A program made the position numbers and the translations under genes. From Spirochaetota bacterium (lineage in GTDB: Bacteria; Spirochaetota; Spirochaetia; Treponematales; UBA12059), in assembly GCA_026398615.1 (NCBI GenBank), contig JAPLSN010000013.1, positions 1 to 64,000 on the forward strand: a stretch of 64,000 nt of DNA, written 5' to 3'. Shown piece after piece: positions 52,448-62,445 of this stretch (position 1 is its first letter; each line of letters opens with the position of its first letter). The notes beneath the pieces were generated by a model. The model saw nothing but the letters and a program-made list of their open reading frames with translations. It was not told the origin of the DNA and searched no databases.

Positions 52448-55400
52448 TCAGAATTGCCAGTCGGCGTTGTACCCGTCCGCGTCCGCGCCGCGGCCACCTG
52501 CGTCGTCGGCGGGGCGCGATGAGCGATCGGAGGCGTCGGTGGCTGCCTTGTGCCGTGCGGCCAGGCGCTCGAGGACCGGGGATTGCGGGATGGCCGCGAG
52601 CGCGTCGGCGAGGGCCTTGGCCGCCTCGTCCGACTTCCCGGCCATCTTGAGGGCGCTGTACAGGTTGTTCCGCAGCGCCACGGAGCCCGGCGCCATGGCG
52701 ATGGCTTTCTTCAGTATCCGGATCGCATCGTCGTACCTGCCAAATGAAGCCGCGAGGACCCCGGCTTCGTTGAGCCGCTGGATCGAATCGGGGGAAGCGT
52801 CTTTGGACGAGAGGACGGTCTCGGCAGCCGCGAGAGACGGCAAAAGGATGTCGGAGACGAGGCGGTCCTGCCCCTTCGCGGAAAGCGCCGTGAACTCCGC
52901 GATCGAGGGAGTCGGGCCGGCGGCCGGGGACGAGGGCAGGGGGAGCGAAGGATAATTCTTGCGGGCTTCCGCGAGCGGGATCAGTTCGGCTTCGACGCCC
53001 GAGGATTTCCAGACTCCGTACCCGGCCCTCCATGCTTCCGTGAAGCCCTTGGCCAGGACCGTGGTTTCCACGGGAATCCAGACTTCGCCCTTCCATGCGA
53101 TGCCGCCGTATCCGGCGTATGCGTAGCGCCTGAGCGCGCCTTCCGGTTCGTCGGTGGCGAACGCGACGAGGATGTGTCCGGGCGTGGTCAGGATAGCTGT
53201 CCGGATGCCGGTGGCTTCGAAGGCCGAGGCCAGGAGGGCCGTGGTGTCGTCGCAGTCGCCGACGCGCGCGGCGAGCGTGACGCGGGGGAAGCGCACCGTG
53301 TCGATGATCGTGGGCTTGCCTTCCACCGCGGTGAAGGGCGAGCGGGGGTCTTCCACGTAGGCCATGCCGAGGGCGCCGAGGGCGTCCGTGACGGCGACGG
53401 CCTTGGAGAACACGCGGTTGAACGGGATATCGCCGCCCGCCTTGCGCCTGAAGATGGCGTCGCGGGCGAAAATGGCGATGGTGTCCTCGTTGGGCGTGAT
53501 GAAGGACGCGATGGCAGCCGAATCGGCCCAGGTGATCGCGGTCCGTCGCCTGATCACGACCGGCACGACGGAGGAAACCGCCTGGGCGCCTGCGGATTCG
53601 AAGACGACTTCGACGCGCGCCTGCACCGTGATGTCTTCCTGGATCTCGAGCGTGGAGGTGTTGAGGAGGACGAAGAAGGGGATCTCGGCGGACGCCCCGG
53701 GTGCCATGGCGCCGGTCCACGGGCTTTCGGAAGGGTAGTCCATGAAATCCTTGATGGAGACGCGCACCATGGCGCCCGAGAGCGGCTTTGCCGATTTGTT
53801 CTCCACGGTCACGACGCCGGCGGGTATGAAGCGGTAGCGTTCCATGAACGCGGGGAAGAGGTCGTCGACGCGGGCCTTGGCGATCCGGGCCGACGGAGGC
53901 GGCAGGGCTCCCGGGTCTTCCCGTTCGCGGAAGGCTCGGATCATGTCGTCCCGCAGCGCAGCCATTTCGGAATCCTCGGGAAATGACGCCTGGTAGTGCT
54001 CGAAAGCCCTGAGGGCCCGCGAGTAGTCATCGCGGGCGGATTCAGGTCCGAATTTCTGCAGGGAGGCGAGGACGCGGTCGACGACGCGCTTGATGAGGGA
54101 TGCTTCCTTGGCGCGTTCGTAGCCGGCGAGGGCGCGGTCGTTGTCCGTATCCCCCGGGAAGAGATCGCCGAAGAGGAGTCGGCAGGAATATGCCTGTTCC
54201 CGCGCGCCCATCTTCTCGAGAAGCTCGATGCGGGCGCGGTGGGCCGTGATGTCCTGCGATTTTTTCGCGATGGCTCTGTTGAATTCGACGAGGCGCTCCG
54301 TGTCCGATCCCTTCTGCGGGGGATTGAGTTCGAACCTCGTGATGCGGTAATCGCCATAGAACATCACGTAGAGCGCGTCGTCGGCAGGCGAAAGGGCGGC
54401 TGACTGGACCATGGCCACCTGGTCCGGGTCGATGGCCGACGCAGGCTGGCCGAGTATCCACCGCGGAAAGCCGGTACGGTCATAGCAGATGATGTCGGTC
54501 TGACTTATGGCAAGGAGGCCTCCCGAAGGCCTGACGAGGAGCTTCATCGGGGCTCCCCTGGCTTCGGGCGGCGGCAGGAGCCGGATGGCGTCGATGAGGA
54601 GCCCGCTCGGCTCGAACACCTTGACGATCTGGGAAACGTAGTCATAGGTCCAGAGATTGCCGTCGCCGTCCGCGCCGAACGGCGCCATCATGGTGGGTGC
54701 GGAAGACTGGAAAATCAGTTCGGTTTTTCGTCGACCCTCGGCTTTGTAGAACCTGGACGTGGCAGTGTCCTGGAAAAACAAACCGCCGTCCTGGGTCGAC
54801 GCAAGCACGAGGGGAAGGGGTTGGATGGATCCGGCCTTTTCGTACGTATCGTTGCCCTTGAGCTTGCGGTACCAGTCTCCGGTGGAGGTCAGAACGAAGA
54901 AGGTACCGGATGGGGATGAGGCGACGAGGTAGGCGGCGGCATAGGGCTGCTTTGGGTCGAGCATATCCACCTGGCGCAAGGATAGTTTCCGGTCGAACCG
55001 GGCGCCGAAGCCCATGCCGGCCGTGGCGATCCCGTCCGGCATGACGGCCACGCCGCCTGAGTACATCGTGTAGGAGGGATCGGGCAGTATGAGGTCCTTG
55101 ATGTCCTTCAGGGAAATTTCGTAGGACGCCGGCGGCGGTTCCACCCGCGCGGTATCCGCCACGCCTGAAATCCTGGCGTAGAGGGAAAACATGGCCGGCG
55201 GCAGGAGGATCTGGAGTTCCACGGGTTTCGCGTACGGCAAGTAGACCGTTTCCTCGCGCTTGGCGGGTCCTTCCATTTTCAGCGTGACGGCGCCGGGCGA
55301 TGTCGGGGTCGATGCGGAGGCGATGACGGTCAGCTTGTAGTTCGATGTTACGCCGCCGGCTGAAATCCCGAACTTCTGGCCGTAGCGGAGCACGACGGCA

Positions 55401-55546
55401 TCGAGCGCGTCGTCCACGGCCCGGCGGGTCGCAACCTCGTCCACGCCGGCGTCGGAGAAGAAGCCGGCGATGCCGATTTCTGTTGCCTGGGCGCCTGTCG
55501 AATACCAGGCCGCGGCGAGCGCGATGACCAGGAGGATTCGTTTCAT
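52448..55546 (-). CDS. Large exported protein with transglutaminase-like core and C-terminal TPRs
   Basis: 1032 residues. A signal peptide (MKRILLVIALAAAWYSTGAQ) is followed by a beta-propeller-like part with NHL-type segments (GGVAVMPDGIATAGMGFGA; PFGADGDGNLWTYDYVSQIV). The transglutaminase-like core (about 690-830) keeps Cys765 in VGDCDDTTALL and His791 in TPGHILVAF, but the third residue is Glu827 (WIPVETTVL) rather than Asp. TPR repeats follow (FGRYDDAIRILKKAIAMAPG). Probably a periplasmic or surface peptide-binding or peptidase-like protein; function unknown. ATG 55546 starts the signal peptide. Divergent from the FecR-domain gene. Confidence 0.8.
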   Translation of the reverse strand: MKRILLVIALAAAWYSTGAQATEIGIAGFFSDAGVDEVATRRAVDDALDAVVLRYGQKFGISAGGVTSNYKLTVIASASTPTSPGAVTLKMEGPAKREETVYLPYAKPVELQILLPPAMFSLYARISGVADTARVEPPPASYEISLKDIKDLILPDPSYTMYSGGVAVMPDGIATAGMGFGARFDRKLSLRQVDMLDPKQPYAAAYLVASSPSGTFFVLTSTGDWYRKLKGNDTYEKAGSIQPLPLVLASTQDGGLFFQDTATSRFYKAEGRRKTELIFQSSAPTMMAPFGADGDGNLWTYDYVSQIVKVFEPSGLLIDAIRLLPPPEARGAPMKLLVRPSGGLLAISQTDIICYDRTGFPRWILGQPASAIDPDQVAMVQSAALSPADDALYVMFYGDYRITRFELNPPQKGSDTERLVEFNRAIAKKSQDITAHRARIELLEKMGAREQAYSCRLLFGDLFPGDTDNDRALAGYERAKEASLIKRVVDRVLASLQKFGPESARDDYSRALRAFEHYQASFPEDSEMAALRDDMIRAFREREDPGALPPPSARIAKARVDDLFPAFMERYRFIPAGVVTVENKSAKPLSGAMVRVSIKDFMDYPSESPWTGAMAPGASAEIPFFVLLNTSTLEIQEDITVQARVEVVFESAGAQAVSSVVPVVIRRRTAITWADSAAIASFITPNEDTIAIFARDAIFRRKAGGDIPFNRVFSKAVAVTDALGALGMAYVEDPRSPFTAVEGKPTIIDTVRFPRVTLAARVGDCDDTTALLASAFEATGIRTAILTTPGHILVAFATDEPEGALRRYAYAGYGGIAWKGEVWIPVETTVLAKGFTEAWRAGYGVWKSSGVEAELIPLAEARKNYPSLPLPSSPAAGPTPSIAEFTALSAKGQDRLVSDILLPSLAAAETVLSSKDASPDSIQRLNEAGVLAASFGRYDDAIRILKKAIAMAPGSVALRNNLYSALKMAGKSDEAAKALADALAAIPQSPVLERLAARHKAATDASDRSSRPADDAGGRGADADGYNADWQF

Positions 55547-55726
55547 GACGGCGCCTGCTTTCCGTCGGTCCGGCCGACGAGTCCATAATCGCCGCGAATA
55601 CGTCGCGGCCACTTTGAATTCCACCCGACAAGCGTTACAGTAACAGTATATGACACTCGATCCCGCAAAGTACCCTGTACGGCAATGATCGAGCGTCACG
55701 AACGAAATTTTTCAGAGGAGACCTCA

Positions 55727-56536
55727 ATGGCCGCAAACTTCCGTTACCGCTTCGCCATAGCCGTTTTCGCGCTGTCATTGGCGGCGACGGCCGCGAGTTT
55801 CGCGGTACCCCTGACTGTATCATACGCCGACGGGACCGTGGAGCGCCTTGACGGGAAAACATGGCGATCCATCGACATCGGCGATGTCGTGGAGTCGACG
55901 TCCACAATCCGCCTGGACAAGAACTCGGTAGTGGAATTCGAGTCCAAGGACGGAGCGCGGATCGGGATCGCCTCCCCCGGCACGTATAATCTCGAGGATC
56001 TGGCGAAGAAGAAGGTTCCGCAGGCCGCGGCTTCGGTGGCCGACAAGCTCGGGAAGCTCACCTCGGGCGATTCGGGCAAGGGAAGCGCGGTCATGGGCGT
56101 ACGCGGCGACATCACCGATGTCGAGAATCTCGAATTCATGGTGGACGACGATCCCGAGTACTTTTGGGACGAGGGATTCAAGGCCTTCGGGGCCGGGAAA
56201 TGGGATGCCGCGGCGGCACAGTTCGACAAGGCCATCTCCTGCTCGGCCACGCCCGACGACGCGGTCAAGTATGCCTTCTACGCAGGCATCGCTTACCTGA
56301 ACATGAACGCCAAAGTCCGCGCCCTGAGCTCGCTCCGGGCGGCGGGGAGCCGCGGAGCCGCCGCGGCCTCGGGCGAATTCGCCGGCCGCTGGTGCCTGCT
56401 CCTGGCTTCGCTGGAATACGAAATCGGCACGGTGGATGCCGCCAAGGCGGCCCTGAAGCGCGGTTTCGACGGCAAACTATTCGGCACTCTCGAAACCGAC
56501 GCGCGCAGCCTCCAGGCTTCCTTCCCCGTCAAATAG
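55727..56536 (+). CDS. Exported FecR-domain protein with TPR-like C-terminus
   Basis: 269 residues. The first 26 residues form a signal peptide (RFAIAVFALSLAATAASFA). A FecR-type beta domain follows (TVERLDGKTWRSIDIGDVVE; STIRLDKNSVVEFESKDGAR; GIASPGTYNLED), the kind used in envelope sensing and in matrix-binding proteins; here it is not attached to a cytoplasmic anti-sigma part. The C-terminal helices (GFKAFGAGKWDAAAAQFDKA; AFYAGIAYLNMNAKVRALSS) are TPR-like. AGAGGAGA precedes ATG 55727. Not a FecR iron sensor in the strict sense. Confidence 0.8.
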   Translation: MAANFRYRFAIAVFALSLAATAASFAVPLTVSYADGTVERLDGKTWRSIDIGDVVESTSTIRLDKNSVVEFESKDGARIGIASPGTYNLEDLAKKKVPQAAASVADKLGKLTSGDSGKGSAVMGVRGDITDVENLEFMVDDDPEYFWDEGFKAFGAGKWDAAAAQFDKAISCSATPDDAVKYAFYAGIAYLNMNAKVRALSSLRAAGSRGAAAASGEFAGRWCLLLASLEYEIGTVDAAKAALKRGFDGKLFGTLETDARSLQASFPVK

Positions 56537-56557
56537 ACCCATTCGGCCGGAGCCGGT

Positions 56558-59500
56558 TCAACCCCTGAACAGCGGGTCGAGACCGATGGATCCTTCCAGC
56601 TTGGACAGGAAAGCGGGAGAAGCGAGCTCTTCCAGGCGCGCGCCGATATCCTCGAGCCGGCGCCGTGTTTTATTCACGGACGGACTGTCATCCTTTTCAT
56701 GGGCGCGGAGGAAGCGCGCGATGTAGGCCCGCGTCCGCTCGACGTACGTCCTTTCCCGGTCTCGGTAGCGTTCCAGTCGTTCCCGGTACCAGTCCGAGGC
56801 GACGACGGAGTCCCGGGAAAAGAGCTTGCGCAGCTCCGGGTCGTGGACCGTCTTTCCCTCCCAGCTTCCCCGGGCCATGACGTGGAGGAGGGCGCGCAAG
56901 GGAGGAATGGCGGCTTCGACGGAACCGTCGTCGAGGTAGTCCTGCGCGACGCGGGCCTGCGCTTCGGCGATGTTCTCGATGCCGTCGACGTAGAAGGGAA
57001 GGCTCTGCAGCTCCGGCCTCAGCATCTCCTCGGGAAACACCTTGTACGGGGTGTCGAAGATGCGCCCGAGGAAGTTGGCCGCGAAGAGGGGCGTGATGCG
57101 GTAGCCGAGCCTGCTGGCGGGGATCAGCCGACCCTCGTACGTGAAATCGTCGATCTTCTCGAGGTAGCCCGAACGGATCAGGAACGCCGGGTCCCGTTCG
57201 GCCGGAGCCAGACGCGACCACAGCTCCGGGACCAGGAGCGAAATGTCGTGCTCGACCTTCCACTTGTGCCCGATGTAGCCGGCGGCCGTGGAGAAGGCGC
57301 CATATCCGGTGAGGATATAGCCCAGCAGGGCGTTGTTGAGATCGGTCGTGGCGACGAGGGAATTGAACGGCCCCTTCGTCAGCGCGCCCTCGCTGCCGGC
57401 TCCGGTCGTCGACGGGCTCTTGCCGGTGAGGGAGCAGATGAAGTCCATGAAGAGCTCGGGGAGTTCCTGGTAGTGGATGGGGCCGTACACCGCGAGCGGC
57501 CGGATATGGGCCGCGGGGTCGGCCGGGTTGTTGCGGCGGCCCGGCAGGACGGCGGCGACAGGGTGCCGGACGGGCCGGTCCGCGGGAATCCTGCGGAAGA
57601 GCCGGGTCCCGATGTCGGCAAGGTAGCGCGGTTCCTGGTCGACGTAGTTGGGGTCCAGTTGGAGGTAGCGGGGATTCTTGGACGGCGCCCCGTTGACGAT
57701 CCTCGGTTTCGACGATACCGCGAAATAGTCGTAGCGCGTGTCCCGGGCGGCTTCACAGATGAAATCCCGCATGGGCCTGGTGTATTCGCTGAGCTCGACC
57801 GTCCTCTCGACGAGGTCCACGCCCTGCGCGCGGGTGATCGGCTCGAAATTGGAGATGAAGTTGTCCATGCGCGCCATGTCGGACTCGGCCTGCCGGTCGT
57901 AGCCGGGGTGTACCGCCTCGTCCGGGCGCTGGAAAAACCGCGCCTCGGCGTTCTTCGCGAACTTGTAGGCCGCCTGCGACGAGTCGATGGACAGGCCGTC
58001 GACGGCTTTCGCGGGCGCCACGACGCTGGCGGTGATATCGTCTTCCCACTGTATCTTCCGGGCCGGGACGAAATCCTGCCTGAGCTTGAAGGTCCAGCGC
58101 ATGCCGCCTTCCATGAAACCCACACGCAGGAACGAGCCCTGCACGGGCTTGCCGTCGAATTTCACCACGTTCCCCGTCGTGCCGTTCACGACGTCCACGG
58201 AGAAGCGGGAGGCCCAGTCGTCGCCCCAGTCGTGGCGGTAGAAACGCTTCACGAGAAACACGAGGGCTTTCACGCGGTCCGGGATCGACTCCAGCCACGT
58301 GTTGAATTCGGGGCGGTTGAGGGGTGACGGGGACAGCAGCTTGATGACCGAACCGAGGGAGCGCTTCTGGGAGAGGATCGAACGGGAAGCCTTGCCGTGG
58401 TTTTCCTTTCCGTCGGAGAAACGTTCGCCGTAGGGGTGGTCGATGATCGACTTGACGAGCGCCATGTCGGCCTGGAAATCCCCGGTGATGATCGGTTGGT
58501 ACGTGATGGCGTCGAAGATGGATTTGGAGATTTCCGACTTGCCGCCCCCGGACACGGTGCAGGGTTTGTGGCAGAGCGTGCCCTCGGCCTGGGTTCCCAC
58601 GAGGCGCCACGCGCCCGACCCCCCGTGACGCGACATGCGGACGTTGTAGCCCGTCGGGTGGATATAGATGTTGTCCGGAAGGATGCGCAAGGACCGGGGC
58701 AGGCCGTCATTCGTCCAGGTCGCCGCCTGGTCGTCGATGGTCATGACCGCATCCTCGGGCAGGTAGAAGATGTTCGGGAAAGTGCGGTCGATCGCGTAGC
58801 CCTCGGGGTGGACTTCGACGCGCTCACCGAGGAGGGCGACGACATCGGCGAAGGTCTGGCCGGAGGAACGGAGGTTCGTGTCGGGCACGAACCTGTTGCC
58901 GAGGTTGTACGAGGGGAAGACGAGGGCGCCGCCCGAGTGCTCCTCCTCCGTGAGCCCCATGATGTTGGATGAATAGGAGATGTGCGCCTTGATCTCCTTC
59001 TTCGAGTACCCGAAGTAGTTGTCGGCGATGATCGTGACGATGACGCCGCGGTCGTCGCGCGCGCAGATCTTGAAGGGCTTGCCCTCGTTGTACTTTTCGT
59101 CGGGCGACTTCCAGGCCATGCCGTCGGCCCTCTGGCGCTCGGTGGCGTCCTCCCAGCGGGGGAGTCCCAGATCCTTCTTCAGGCAGGAAACCAGGTGCGT
59201 GGCGAGGATGATGCAGCCGGTCGTGCCGGTCCAATGCAGGGGGTCGAGCGCCGCGTCGTTGTCCGGGATGAAGGGGTCGCCCGAGTTCCCGAATATGCTC
59301 TCCGCGAAATCCAGGTTGGCCGCCAGGGAACCGGGGGCGAAGAAGCGGATCTCCATCGAGCGTTCCTTGGTGAAGCCCGGAACCTCGGGACAGACTATCG
59401 GCCGCAGGAGCAGCGAGAGGAACGCCCGGGCGGGCGGATGCTCCTCGGCGGTGAAGGGGAGCACCATCATGTCGTCGGGGGGGGCGAGTGCGCATTCGAG

Positions 59501-60013
59501 GAGCTTCGCGAAGGCGAGCTTGGGCACCGCCTTCTTGTCGGGCGGCACGGGGAGCCCGCCCGAGGCGACGTGGAAAACGCCCACCGTGGTCCGACGGTCG
59601 TTGGCCGGGTTGTGGAGGACGCCGTTCCGCACGCGGTAGGACGTCAGGGTCGGGGAAGAGTACATGGCGGCTTCCGGCGGGATGGAAAGTTCCCGCGCCA
59701 TGCCGTAGCTGTCCAGGGTGAGGGTGCCGGTCGGGATGCGCGGCACTGAAGCCAGACCGAGGTCGCCGAGCCAGGAGTCCAGGAAATCCTGGATGCGGCG
59801 ATCGGCGGGGGGCAGGTAGTTCTGGAGCAGCTTGTCCTTTTCCCGGTAGTGTTCGATCATTTCACGGGCGAGGTCGAGGAATGCCACGCCTTCGCGGGAA
59901 TAGACCGGAAGGCCGAGTCCGGCCAGTTTGAGATTGATGTAGGCGATGAGCCTGCCCCGCGTCTTCGCGTTCATGCGCTCGAGATGCAGTCCGAAATCGC
60001 GTTTTACCGCCAC
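56558..60013 (-). CDS. Probable diphosphate-dependent phosphoenolpyruvate carboxykinase
   Basis: 1151 residues from GTG 60013 (GAGGAGA upstream), the unusual length of the PPi-type PEP carboxykinase known from Propionibacterium and Entamoeba, which makes oxaloacetate and PPi from PEP, CO2 and phosphate. A Gly-rich loop CTVSGGGKSEISKS (about 485-498) resembles the kinase loop of ATP and GTP PEP carboxykinases. Other notable blocks: TGTTGCIILATHLVSCLKKD, NYFGYSKKEIKAHISYSSN, IHPTGYNVRMSRHGGSGAWR and YGPIHYQELPELFMDFICS. No membrane segments; cytoplasmic. I recognise the protein family by length and loop, not by a tested alignment; a homologue of unknown function is the alternative. Confidence 0.6.
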   Translation of the reverse strand: MAVKRDFGLHLERMNAKTRGRLIAYINLKLAGLGLPVYSREGVAFLDLAREMIEHYREKDKLLQNYLPPADRRIQDFLDSWLGDLGLASVPRIPTGTLTLDSYGMARELSIPPEAAMYSSPTLTSYRVRNGVLHNPANDRRTTVGVFHVASGGLPVPPDKKAVPKLAFAKLLECALAPPDDMMVLPFTAEEHPPARAFLSLLLRPIVCPEVPGFTKERSMEIRFFAPGSLAANLDFAESIFGNSGDPFIPDNDAALDPLHWTGTTGCIILATHLVSCLKKDLGLPRWEDATERQRADGMAWKSPDEKYNEGKPFKICARDDRGVIVTIIADNYFGYSKKEIKAHISYSSNIMGLTEEEHSGGALVFPSYNLGNRFVPDTNLRSSGQTFADVVALLGERVEVHPEGYAIDRTFPNIFYLPEDAVMTIDDQAATWTNDGLPRSLRILPDNIYIHPTGYNVRMSRHGGSGAWRLVGTQAEGTLCHKPCTVSGGGKSEISKSIFDAITYQPIITGDFQADMALVKSIIDHPYGERFSDGKENHGKASRSILSQKRSLGSVIKLLSPSPLNRPEFNTWLESIPDRVKALVFLVKRFYRHDWGDDWASRFSVDVVNGTTGNVVKFDGKPVQGSFLRVGFMEGGMRWTFKLRQDFVPARKIQWEDDITASVVAPAKAVDGLSIDSSQAAYKFAKNAEARFFQRPDEAVHPGYDRQAESDMARMDNFISNFEPITRAQGVDLVERTVELSEYTRPMRDFICEAARDTRYDYFAVSSKPRIVNGAPSKNPRYLQLDPNYVDQEPRYLADIGTRLFRRIPADRPVRHPVAAVLPGRRNNPADPAAHIRPLAVYGPIHYQELPELFMDFICSLTGKSPSTTGAGSEGALTKGPFNSLVATTDLNNALLGYILTGYGAFSTAAGYIGHKWKVEHDISLLVPELWSRLAPAERDPAFLIRSGYLEKIDDFTYEGRLIPASRLGYRITPLFAANFLGRIFDTPYKVFPEEMLRPELQSLPFYVDGIENIAEAQARVAQDYLDDGSVEAAIPPLRALLHVMARGSWEGKTVHDPELRKLFSRDSVVASDWYRERLERYRDRERTYVERTRAYIARFLRAHEKDDSPSVNKTRRRLEDIGARLEELASPAFLSKLEGSIGLDPLFRG

Positions 60014-60222
60014 GGTCGTCTCCTCGTTTCCGGTGGACTCCGGTTCTTCAGCCCGGAGCCCGTTTGCGGGTCGCGCGCCGAACGCGGAACCCGAGGTTCC
60101 GCGAGGCCCGTGCCCTTGTATCTTGCCGCCAATAGTAGTCGGTTACGGCGTTCATGCTCAACTGCCCCACCCGGGCTTTCCGTGACGGCGCGGAAACAGG
60201 AAGGAACGGCCGCATCGGGGCG

Positions 60223-60254
60223 AAAAAAACCGCCCGGTACGGAGCCGGGCGGTT
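60223..60254 (-). terminator. Intrinsic terminator for the PEGA-repeat gene
   Basis: Read leftward, 60254-60245 pairs with 60237-60228 (10-bp perfect GC-rich stem, 7-base loop), followed by a T run (60229-60223 are As on the plus strand). Confidence 0.8.
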
Positions 60255-60279
60255 CGTTTCATGCAGACCGGGGGATCGG

Positions 60280-61461
60280 TTACTTGACGGTAAGCATTGC
60301 CCCGAGTTCAAAGGTATAGTTGCCGCCTGCCACGATGTCCACGGTCGTCTCGATCTGGATGGCGCCTGAGACGACGCGGATGACGTGACGGCCCGGCAGG
60401 AGCTGGCCGCGGAAATCCTTCTGGGGGCCGCCGTCGATGTAGAGCCGGACCTGGCTCCAGGGGTTCCCCTTCATTTCCGGGTTCAGGATCGCGGCCGGCA
60501 CGGTGAACTGGAAATTGGCCAGCGCGAACTGGAGGTTGATGTTGCCCGCGTAGCCCGACCCGGGCATGACGTTGATCTGGGCGTTGAAGTCGGCATACCC
60601 GACGGCGCGGATGGTAAGCGCGTAGGTGCCCGGCATCACCTGCGTGGCGAATTGCTGGCCCTGGGCGCGGCCGATGCTGGAGCCGTTCAGGAATATTTCC
60701 GCGCCTGCCACGTTGATGGTGAGGGAGAGGGGCGCCGTGGCGGGCTGGAGGGTCACGGACGCGGAATAGCCCGAGCCGGGCATGACGTTGATCTGGGTGT
60801 TGTAGTCCGTATAGCCGGCCGCCCGGACGGTGAGCGCGTAGCTGCCCGGGGGCACCGCGGCGGAGAAGGTGTTGCCCGACGCCTGCCCGTAGCGGCCGCC
60901 GTTGAGCCAGATCTCGGCGCCGGGGACGTTGACATTGATGGAGAGGGGGGCCGTCATCGCCTGCAGCATGGCGTTCACGGTGGTGTTGCCGTTGATGGTC
61001 AGGTTCTGCGAGTAGTCGGAGTACCCGTTCGCGCGGACGACCAGGGAGTAGGATCCCGGGGCCAGGTTGGTCTGGAAGGGCGTGATGCCGGCCTGGATGT
61101 TGTTCAGGATGACCTGGGCGCCGTTGACGTTGGCGTTGACGGTGAGGACGTGCTTGAGCACCTGCGGGGGCGGCGCGACCGCTCCCTTGGGGACCAGGTT
61201 GACGTTGAGGGTGATCGGGTTGTTGGTCACCTTGAGCGTCTGGACGAAATCCTGGAAGCCGGCCTTGGTGACCGTGATGGTTCGGTTGCCCGCCGGCAGG
61301 AGGAACGAGAAATTCGGGGTCGTGTAGCCCGCGAGCTTCCCGTCGATGAGGACCTGGGCCCCCACCTGGTTGCAGATGATGTTGAGGGAAGTCTTGTTCT
61401 GGGCGAACAGGGCGCCCGAGCTTGCCAGGAGCACTGCGACGATCAATGCATAGCGTTTCAT
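60280..61461 (-). CDS. Exported PEGA-repeat protein
   Basis: 393 residues. Signal peptide MKRYALIVAVLLASSGALFA. Four or five PEGA-type repeats follow, each with a short glycine turn and a TPF/APG step: GAQVLIDGKLAGYTTPNFSF; NGAQVILNNIQAGITPFQTN; GAEIWLNGGRYGQASGNTFS; GAEIFLNGSSIGRAQGQQFA. The last 80 residues (AILNPEMKGNPWSQVRLYID; LLPGRHVIRVVSGAIQIETT) are a diverged repeat. PEGA proteins are envelope-located and of unknown function. The repeats match the domain on the DGR target at 1-714 in type, not in sequence identity. A terminator follows at 60223-60254. Confidence 0.85.
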   Translation of the reverse strand: MKRYALIVAVLLASSGALFAQNKTSLNIICNQVGAQVLIDGKLAGYTTPNFSFLLPAGNRTITVTKAGFQDFVQTLKVTNNPITLNVNLVPKGAVAPPPQVLKHVLTVNANVNGAQVILNNIQAGITPFQTNLAPGSYSLVVRANGYSDYSQNLTINGNTTVNAMLQAMTAPLSINVNVPGAEIWLNGGRYGQASGNTFSAAVPPGSYALTVRAAGYTDYNTQINVMPGSGYSASVTLQPATAPLSLTINVAGAEIFLNGSSIGRAQGQQFATQVMPGTYALTIRAVGYADFNAQINVMPGSGYAGNINLQFALANFQFTVPAAILNPEMKGNPWSQVRLYIDGGPQKDFRGQLLPGRHVIRVVSGAIQIETTVDIVAGGNYTFELGAMLTVK

Positions 61462-61672
61462 GGTCTCTCCTTGCGGAATTCGTCCGCGCGTTCCGGCCGG
61501 AAGGTCAGCAAAAGGCAAACACGGGAACGACACCCGGAGTCATTGCCTTCCGAGCGGCCGGATCCGGCCATCCCGAAGCGAAGCTGGCATGGCGTTCCAC
61601 GCGCATGGACGGTACCATCTACTATACGACGCCCGGGGACCGGTTTCAATCCCGGGAGAAGGTCCTGGGCGA

Positions 61673-61700
61673 TTGATTTTTACCGGGAATGTGGTACATT
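61673..61700 (+). promoter_or_regulatory. Candidate promoter for the gene at 61765
   Basis: TTGATT (61673-61678), 16 bases, TACATT (61695-61700). The leader of about 58 bases ends in AAGGAGGA before ATG 61765. Confidence 0.55.
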
Positions 61701-61764
61701 AGAGGCTTGTCCGGGAACGATGTTCCGGATATGTGTTGCTTTACCTTCTAAGGAGGACATAGTC

Positions 61765-62421
61765 ATGAAGCGGACACTGATCGCCGTTCTTTTGATCGCG
61801 TGCCTGGCCGTGCCGGCATCGTTCGCCCAGCTCGCGGTGGGAGTCTCCGGGGCGCTCTACAGCGATTCGGAGGTGAGTTTCAAGGAAACCTGGAGCCGGT
61901 TCAACGAGGGCGACGGCATCTTCTGGGGTCCCTTCGTCGAGCTCGGCATGGGCAAGCTGGCCCTCGGGCTTTCCATGAACTTTTCCATGTACGAGGAAGA
62001 TTGGAGCGCATTCTACGGTGCTCCCCTGATGATGGGGTTCGTCGACTACGATGTAGCCCTCTACCTGCAAGCCCACCCCTTCGGCTACAAATCCTTCCTG
62101 GATCCCTTCCTCGAGATCGGGGCAGGCCAGATAGGAAAGGATTATGCGGACGAGAAATTCGATCCGGATCCCGACAATCCGCTTTACGCCACAAACTATT
62201 TCGAAGCTGGCGTAGGGCTCGGCCTCAACCTCGGCAGCCTAGGCGTCTTCTGGAAGATGCTCTATATGTTCCCCGGCGATCCCGCTGAAGCTACTACTAC
62301 GATGGAGTATGATTTTAACGGCGACGGTATCGTCGATTATTCTGAAGATATGACGTATTATCTCGCAGCCTATCCCCTGCGCAAGCTCAAGATCTTCCTG
62401 GGCGGCAAGCTTATCCTCTAG
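61765..62421 (+). CDS. Small exported beta-barrel-like protein
   Basis: 218 residues. Signal peptide MKRTLIAVLLIACLAVPASF, with cleavage after SFA. The mature part alternates aromatic and small residues in short beta strands (AVGVSGALYSDSEVSFKETW; WGPFVELGMGKLALGLSMNF; ATNYFEAGVGLGLNLGSLGV; LRKLKIFLGGKLIL), the pattern of outer-membrane beta-barrels of spirochaetes and others, and ends in a hydrophobic C-terminus (LIL). No family recognised. A strong AAGGAGGA ribosome-binding site and a terminator at 62446-62475 delimit a single-gene unit. Confidence 0.7.
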   Translation: MKRTLIAVLLIACLAVPASFAQLAVGVSGALYSDSEVSFKETWSRFNEGDGIFWGPFVELGMGKLALGLSMNFSMYEEDWSAFYGAPLMMGFVDYDVALYLQAHPFGYKSFLDPFLEIGAGQIGKDYADEKFDPDPDNPLYATNYFEAGVGLGLNLGSLGVFWKMLYMFPGDPAEATTTMEYDFNGDGIVDYSEDMTYYLAAYPLRKLKIFLGGKLIL

Positions 62422-62445
62422 TCCCGCATCCCGAACGATCAACGG

